Assembly: GCA_003504855.1 (NCBI GenBank)
Contig: DNZD01000375.1
Location: forward strand, 1 to 9,966
Source: Cytophagales bacterium
Lineage (GTDB): Bacteria > Bacteroidota > Bacteroidia > Cytophagales > Cyclobacteriaceae
DNA length: 9,966 nucleotides
Reading direction: 5' to 3'
The translations under genes were made by a program, and so were the position numbers. Under the pieces are notes generated by a model that ran no database searches, was not told the origin of the DNA, and saw only the letters and a program-made list of their open reading frames with translations. Of the stretch, positions 5,695 through 9,966 are shown in pieces. Position 1 is the first letter of the stretch, and every line of letters starts with the position of its first letter.

Positions 5695-8049
5695 TTATTC
5701 CTGATGCAGGCATTCTACCGGATTCACGCGCGATGCCCGGATGGCCTGTGAAGCCACGGTTATCCAGGCGATCAACAGGGCAACTGCTCCGGCCCCTATA
5801 AAGTACCAAATGGTCAGGTCAATGTGGAATGCGAACTTTTGCAACCAGCTGTCAAGCAGATAATAACTGATGGGAAGTCCGATCAGTATGGAAAGAAGCA
5901 CCATTCTGGTAAAGTCGCCCGATAACAACAATACAATGCGAAGGGAACTTGATCCGAGGGCTTTCCGGATCCCGATTTCTTTGAGCCTTCGCTCAGCCGT
6001 GAATGCGGCCAGACCGAATAGACCCAGGCAGGATATTAGGATAGCAAACAAGGCAAAGTATCCGGACAAGGATGCAACCCGCTGCTCCGCGGCGTACAAG
6101 TGAGCGTATTCCTGATCCTGAAACTTATAGTCGAAAGTAAAGCCAGGGTTGTATGTCGTATACAAAGTGTTCAGGGCCTGCAGCGTTTCTTTTTCCTTGC
6201 CTGCCTCCAACCTCACCACGATCGACCAGGTGTTGGCCGGGCTGAGCCTGAAGAACAAAGGGTTGATCACATCATGCAGGGACTGGAAATGGAAGTCTTT
6301 TGCCACGCCGATAATTTCAAGATCATATTTTCCCCACAACTTGATCGTTTTACCAATCGGGTTTTGCAGGCCCATGACTTTAATGGCAGCCTCATTGAAT
6401 ATAATCTTAGTAGTGTCGGAAGGGCTGTCTTCGGAAAAGCCCCGTCCCTCGGCCATTTGTATCCCCATGGTTTCGAGTGCCCCATGGTTTACACCAATGT
6501 TTTCAAACAGGATTTCATCCGATTCATTCTTTCCTTCCCAGGCAAGTCCGCTGGTGTTGTTGTTGCGACCCAGGAAAGTCTGGCTGATGCTGGATGCGCT
6601 CACAACACCCGGCAGTTTTCTGATTTCATTCAGAAACGTCTCACGTGTGCTGGAGATCTTGCCTTCGATGCCAAAGTGGATGAGGTGTTCTTTGTCATAT
6701 CCCAGGTTTTGGGTCTGCACATAGTCCACCTGACGATAAATTACCATCACCGCAACTATAAGTATGACTGAAAGACAGAATTGAAACACCACCAGTCCCC
6801 TCCGTGCCCACAACTCAGACCATGACCCGCGCACAACTCCTTTCAGCACCTGGGCAGGCATGAAGCCACTCAGGAAAATAGCCGGGTAACTGCCTGCCAA
6901 TAGTCCGGTACATATTCCCAATAGCAGCATGATTCCCACCGTGGAAGGTGTGAGTACGTCAAATGTTATTTGCTTGTCGGTGATGAGATTAAATTGAGGC
7001 AAGACTGCCCAGACCAGCGCCACCGCCAGGGCCAGTGAAACGAGTGAAGTTGCCAATGATTCGCTCAGGTATTGGAAGATGAGGGATTGACGTTGAGCAC
7101 CGATTGACTTCCGGATACCCACTTCCTTGGCCTTCTTCGAAGCGCGTGCTGTTGACAGGTTCATGAAATTGATACACGCAATCAGGAGAATGAATCCGGC
7201 GATGATGGAGAACAGGATGACATATTCAATGCGACCTCCGGTCTGCTTGCCATCCTCCCACCGACCGTGCAGGTAGCGTTCGGAGTAGCGCTGGAGGAAC
7301 AGCGTTACGTTTGAGCCTTCATTCCTTTTGAGCACAAAGTCCTTGATCTTGTCAGATAGTGCCGCCGCGTCACTGCCCTCCCTTAGGCGTACATAGGTGG
7401 CAGGACCATTGTTGCCCCACTCCAGTACCCATTCGTTGTCCATCTTGAATTCCTCAAAGTTCAGGACAAAGTCAAATTGCCAGGATGAGTTGCGAACCTT
7501 GTCGAAGAGACCGGTGACGTGAAAAGTTTTTGCATGCTGGTATTCAATCGTCTTGCCGACCACATTTTGGTCTGTACCGAACAGTCGACGGGCCAGGTCG
7601 CGTGTAATGACAATTGCGTATTTGTCCTTCAGTACCAGCGCCGGATCTCCTTCTGCCAGCGGGTATGAAAAAATCTGAAAGAAGTGCTGTCCAACGGAAA
7701 ACCCTTCTGCTTTCAGCGACTTCTCACCCACGGACAATGTCTCCGGATTGATCCAGGTGGTGGTGGCCGCAAACTCCACTTCGGGAACTACCTCCTGCAA
7801 CGTCTCTGCGAGTAATCCCGGTGTGGACGTAGTGGTCATAAGCTCCGTGGCATACTTCTGATGCTCCATCACCTCATAGACCTGTTCGTCCCGGGTGTTG
7901 AACTTGTTCATGTTGAGTTCATCATTTACCCACAGGAAGATGAGCAAGGTGCAAGCTATGCCAGTGGTGAGCCCCGTGAGGTTGATCAGGAAGTAGCTGC
8001 GGGAACGTTGCACATTGCGATAAATAAGCAGGAGATGATGTCGGATCAT
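5695..8049 (-). CDS. Duplicated MacB/FtsX-type ABC transporter permease (8 TM)
   Basis: A 784-residue protein with two tandem MacB_PCD-FtsX units, a layout common in Bacteroidota. Unit 1: helix ~20-41, periplasmic domain ~45-272, helices ~275-297, 325-351 and 369-393, with the coupling segment KEVGIRKSIGAQRQS at 309-322. Unit 2: helix ~415-437, periplasmic domain ~440-655, helices ~660-685, 706-732 and 745-768, with KEIGIRKALGSSSLR at 690-704. The C-terminus RASRVNPVECLHQE parallels that of the neighbouring permease. One chain carrying both units can act as a pseudo-dimer on a separate ATPase, which is not in the window. The ATG at 8049 (MIRHHLLLIYRNVQRSRSYF) is preferred over the one at 8094, because family members normally begin just before this amphipathic segment and the extra 15 residues look unrelated. 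It is the first gene of the likely operon; its promoter must lie in the roughly 90-137 bp shared with the divergent SDR gene. Confidence 0.93.
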   Translation of the reverse strand: MIRHHLLLIYRNVQRSRSYFLINLTGLTTGIACTLLIFLWVNDELNMNKFNTRDEQVYEVMEHQKYATELMTTTSTPGLLAETLQEVVPEVEFAATTTWINPETLSVGEKSLKAEGFSVGQHFFQIFSYPLAEGDPALVLKDKYAIVITRDLARRLFGTDQNVVGKTIEYQHAKTFHVTGLFDKVRNSSWQFDFVLNFEEFKMDNEWVLEWGNNGPATYVRLREGSDAAALSDKIKDFVLKRNEGSNVTLFLQRYSERYLHGRWEDGKQTGGRIEYVILFSIIAGFILLIACINFMNLSTARASKKAKEVGIRKSIGAQRQSLIFQYLSESLATSLVSLALAVALVWAVLPQFNLITDKQITFDVLTPSTVGIMLLLGICTGLLAGSYPAIFLSGFMPAQVLKGVVRGSWSELWARRGLVVFQFCLSVILIVAVMVIYRQVDYVQTQNLGYDKEHLIHFGIEGKISSTRETFLNEIRKLPGVVSASSISQTFLGRNNNTSGLAWEGKNESDEILFENIGVNHGALETMGIQMAEGRGFSEDSPSDTTKIIFNEAAIKVMGLQNPIGKTIKLWGKYDLEIIGVAKDFHFQSLHDVINPLFFRLSPANTWSIVVRLEAGKEKETLQALNTLYTTYNPGFTFDYKFQDQEYAHLYAAEQRVASLSGYFALFAILISCLGLFGLAAFTAERRLKEIGIRKALGSSSLRIVLLLSGDFTRMVLLSILIGLPISYYLLDSWLQKFAFHIDLTIWYFIGAGAVALLIAWITVASQAIRASRVNPVECLHQE

Positions 8050-8135
8050 GGCTGAAATTTTGATAAAGACAAAAGGGACTCGCCGTTGTTGCATGTTTAC
8101 TCTGCAACTGTCAAAAGGTTACACCACCGGTCAGA

Positions 8136-8168
8136 TTTGGCAGGGGTGTGGTGCTTTGTGTTAATTTG
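8136..8168 (+). promoter_or_regulatory. Candidate Bacteroidota-type promoter for the SDR gene
   Basis: TTTG at 8136-8139 stands 21 bp before TTAATTTG (8161-8168), close to the Bacteroidota consensus TTTG, about 19-21 bp, TAnnTTTG (one mismatch in the -7 box). It would start transcription near 8175 and give a leader of only about 12 nt before the ATG at 8187. Short consensus and AT-rich sequence make this tentative. Confidence 0.35.
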
Positions 8169-8186
8169 CAACTTAAACGAACAATC

Positions 8187-8852
8187 ATGGGGCTTTCAGT
8201 TATAATAACCGGTGCTTCCGGAATGGTGGGTGAAGGGGTCTTACACGAATGCCTGAACCACGCCGCAATTGATCGGGTATTGGTCATCGGCCGTCGCCCA
8301 TGCGGGACCACCCATCCGAAAATGAAAGAAGTGTTGCATGGGGATTTCTTCAACCTCACCCCCATTGCTAATCAATTGCAAGGATACCAGGCCTGTTACT
8401 TCTGCCTCGGCGTAAGCTCGGTTGGCTTGGATGAAGCGGCCTATCACCACCTGACCTATGATCTTACCGTGCATGCCGCGGAAATCATGCTGTCAAAAAA
8501 TCCAGGGATGACGTTTGTCTATGTGTCAGGTGCCGGAACCGACAGCACGGAGAAAGGAAAGATCATGTGGGCGCGTGTGAAGGGCAAAACGGAGAATAAG
8601 ATTCTGAACCTGGGATTCGGCAAGGCCTTTGCATTCCGACCCGGCGTTATGAAGCCAACACCAGGGATGAAGAATACATTGAAACTTTACTTCTGGCTGG
8701 GCTGGCTCTATCCGATCATTAAATTGATTTCCCCCGGATCCGCCAGCACGTTGGCCGTGGTTGGGCAGGTGATGATAAATGTTTCCCTCAACGGCTACAG
8801 CAAGTCAGTCCTTGAAGTGCGGGATATTAATGCCGCCGGGGAGCAAAAGTGA
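8187..8852 (+). CDS. Atypical short-chain dehydrogenase / NAD(P)-binding epimerase-like protein (HTATIP2-like)
   Basis: A 221-residue Rossmann-fold protein. VIITGASGMVGEG (5-17) is the dinucleotide-binding GxxGxxG turn, and the RR at 36-37 after the second strand suggests NADPH rather than NADH. YFCLGVSS (71-78) and FVYVSGAGTDS (110-120) are the following strand ends. MWARVKGKTENKI (127-139) holds the usual active-site lysine (K132), but the tyrosine of the YxxxK motif is replaced by W128; AFAFRPGVMKPT (148-159) is the conserved substrate-side loop. The pattern resembles the HTATIP2 group of atypical SDRs. The substrate is unknown, and dehydrogenase activity is uncertain without the tyrosine; a nucleotide-sensing or chaperone-like role is possible. 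The hydrophobic segment LYFWLGWLYPIIKLI (167-181) could touch membrane or lipid. The ATG at 8187 is preferred to the GTG at 8148 because the Rossmann strand starts directly after it. It stands alone and is divergent from the permease operon. Confidence 0.85.
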   Translation: MGLSVIITGASGMVGEGVLHECLNHAAIDRVLVIGRRPCGTTHPKMKEVLHGDFFNLTPIANQLQGYQACYFCLGVSSVGLDEAAYHHLTYDLTVHAAEIMLSKNPGMTFVYVSGAGTDSTEKGKIMWARVKGKTENKILNLGFGKAFAFRPGVMKPTPGMKNTLKLYFWLGWLYPIIKLISPGSASTLAVVGQVMINVSLNGYSKSVLEVRDINAAGEQK

Positions 8853-8910
8853 AAGTCTGAATTTATATCTTCATCCGTTCTTGCAAACAGGTTATTCACC
8901 CGATTGAAGT

Positions 8911-8937
8911 CCGGGAGGTGAAGGGTTGTTTTCCCGG
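8911..8937 (+). other. Hairpin in the leader of the downstream membrane-protein gene
   Basis: CCGGGA (8911-8916) pairs with TCCCGG (8932-8937) around a 15-nt loop, 33 bp before the ATG at 8971. No T-run follows, so it is not a standard terminator for the SDR gene; it may be a leader structure or chance. Confidence 0.25.
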
Positions 8938-8970
8938 CACTCAGATTCGTCGCCCATCAAAATAAATCAC

Positions 8971-9861
8971 ATGACGACACTCCTTAAGTCCCTGCTTAGA
9001 AAATTCCTGATCAGCACTTTCCTGCTGTCCACAGCCTTGATGATCGTGCAGTTTCTCCTCCCCCTGCCCTATAGTCTGGCTCGGAATGGTGCGTATCTGG
9101 TGGCTGTCATTATCATCGCATTGCTCATTTTTCAATTCTATTTCAGGCGTTTGTCCGACTTTGAAACAAAAAAGAAATTCTGGTATGCAGGAACGGTCTT
9201 TCCATCTATCGTATTGATTATCGCACTTATAGCACTGCCTGTGATTGCTGTAAACCTTGTGGACGTGTCAACCCTGCAAATACAAACGTTGAATACACCC
9301 GATGAAATGGATGAACAAACCAGTGACTATGTTAGATTCAATACCTTGAACACACTTCCGAATGGGTTGGAGTCCGAAAAGTACTTCTGGCAAAGTAAGG
9401 AAGGGAAATACAGTAACCATGTCCAGGAACATGCCGAGGTGACCTATTATCTCCCCGTAGCGTCTTCAGGTAACGACAGCCTTCCTGTGTACTGGATCAA
9501 GTGGAGGTACGAGGCCTGGAGCCATTATGACCTCGACGCTCAGCAAATTGAGAAATTCAGGAGTGATTTCCTCCGCACGTCAGCCGGGCGGATGGCGAAT
9601 ATGAGGATGGATTCAGTATTCTATTTCAGCCACCAACAGGTCCCATCCAACAAACTTCCGGACACCAGGCATAAATCTGACAATCGTGCAATAACAATTT
9701 TGATTCCAAATCTTGAGGCACCGGTTGACGAAGCAAAGGATTATCTCATTTTTCTTATCGGGTCCTGGGTAATTCTGTTTTTGCTATTTATGCTTGCTGT
9801 GAGTAATCTGAAACCAATCAGTGAGTCCGGCGGTTCTGCTCAATCAGTCCTTCGGACTTAA
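8971..9861 (+). CDS. Unrecognised four-helix membrane protein with soluble middle domain
   Basis: A 296-residue protein with likely membrane helices at ~11-31, 40-58 and 72-96, a polar stretch of ~160 residues (about 97-256), and a final helix at ~257-279 followed by a short Ser/Gly-rich tail. The positive segments FRR (58-60) and KKK (67-69) after helix 2 suggest that loop is cytoplasmic, which places the large middle domain outside the cytoplasm. That domain is rich in aromatic and charged residues (KYFW at 137-140, VYWIKWRYEAW at 173-183). It has no cysteine and no motif I recognise. I cannot assign a family. The ATG at 8971 is preferred to the TTG at 8926, whose extra 15 residues (MFSRHSDSSPIKINH) are polar and unlike the hydrophobic start. 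It follows the SDR gene in the same direction with a 118-bp gap, so co-transcription is possible but not shown. Its last 44 bp overlap the end of a minus-strand gene. Confidence 0.75.
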   Translation: MTTLLKSLLRKFLISTFLLSTALMIVQFLLPLPYSLARNGAYLVAVIIIALLIFQFYFRRLSDFETKKKFWYAGTVFPSIVLIIALIALPVIAVNLVDVSTLQIQTLNTPDEMDEQTSDYVRFNTLNTLPNGLESEKYFWQSKEGKYSNHVQEHAEVTYYLPVASSGNDSLPVYWIKWRYEAWSHYDLDAQQIEKFRSDFLRTSAGRMANMRMDSVFYFSHQQVPSNKLPDTRHKSDNRAITILIPNLEAPVDEAKDYLIFLIGSWVILFLLFMLAVSNLKPISESGGSAQSVLRT

Positions 9862-9966
9862 TGCGGTAAATATCACCAGACCCATTTCCCCAACTCTCCA
9901 GAAAATTTCTGACCTGGTTCAGGTCCGTCTTTTCCTTGTGCGGAAATTCCACCGGGCGTTCCCTGG
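9818..9966 (-). CDS. C-terminal fragment of an unidentified protein
   Basis: On the minus strand one frame is open from the right edge to a TGA at 9818-9820, giving 48 residues that begin RERPVEFPHKEKTDLNQV and end RIKSEGLIEQNRRTH. The mix of charged and hydrophobic residues looks coding, while the other two minus frames hit stops within about 16 to 31 codons. The fragment is hydrophilic, with no membrane segment or motif I recognise. Its 3' end overlaps the upstream membrane-protein gene tail to tail by 44 bp. It is short, so the call rests mainly on the open frame, the composition and the lack of any other gene in 9862-9966. Confidence 0.45.
   Translation of the reverse strand, partial: RERPVEFPHKEKTDLNQVRNFLESWGNGSGDIYRIKSEGLIEQNRRTH

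Noticed and set aside
6100..6771. Plus-strand open frames of 191-223 codons over the large permease
   Set aside because: They lie opposite the periplasmic domain of a well-supported FtsX/MacB permease and look like antisense shadows.
1..9966. CRISPR, tRNA, rRNA, transposase or phage elements
   Set aside because: No regularly spaced repeats, cloverleaf sequence, rRNA stretch, terminal inverted repeats or transposase motif were seen on either strand.

Overview
The window looks like chromosomal DNA of a Bacteroidota member, probably of the Cytophagales/Chitinophagales kind. Evidence: an ~800-residue duplicated FtsX/MacB-type permease of the sort abundant in that phylum, a heavy-metal-binding/rhodanese protein of a type I associate with it, a secreted GH20 hexosaminidase, starts that mostly lack a clear Shine-Dalgarno sequence, and moderate GC with AT-rich intergenic DNA. 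The genus cannot be fixed from sequence alone. I see no rRNA, tRNA, CRISPR array, insertion sequence or phage gene.

Layout. (1) 1-522, minus: N-terminal part of a Tat-exported sugar-phosphate isomerase/epimerase-like TIM barrel, running off the left edge. (2) 566-1134, minus: a compact eukaryotic-type SET plus post-SET protein methyltransferase with its own intrinsic terminator. (3) 1135-1382: AT-rich intergenic DNA with a near-perfect 22-bp palindrome and a repeated TGATATCAT motif. (4) 1383-1927, plus: a decayed gene for a signal peptide, a heavy-metal-binding Cys domain and a rhodanese domain, split by an in-frame TAA. (5) 1995-2387, plus: a small four-helix membrane protein of unknown function. 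(6) 8049 down to 2493, minus: a likely three-gene operon of an 8-helix duplicated FtsX/MacB permease, a 4-helix MacB-type permease, and a secreted GH20 beta-N-acetylhexosaminidase. (7) 8187-8852, plus: an atypical SDR of the HTATIP2-like group, divergent from the operon. (8) 8971-9861, plus: an unrecognised four-helix membrane protein with a large soluble middle domain, whose 3' end overlaps the 3' end of a minus-strand gene entering from the right edge.

How it fits together. The permease-permease-hexosaminidase cluster suggests an envelope function: the MacB-type permeases would couple to an ATPase encoded elsewhere, and the hexosaminidase acts on GlcNAc/GalNAc glycans outside the cytoplasm. 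That functional link is inferred from gene order only. The other genes look like independent units. I did not find a clearly new multi-gene system. The points most worth a second look are the broken metal-binding/rhodanese gene, the bacterial SET/post-SET enzyme with an operator-like palindrome upstream, and the SDR with Trp at the usual catalytic Tyr position.
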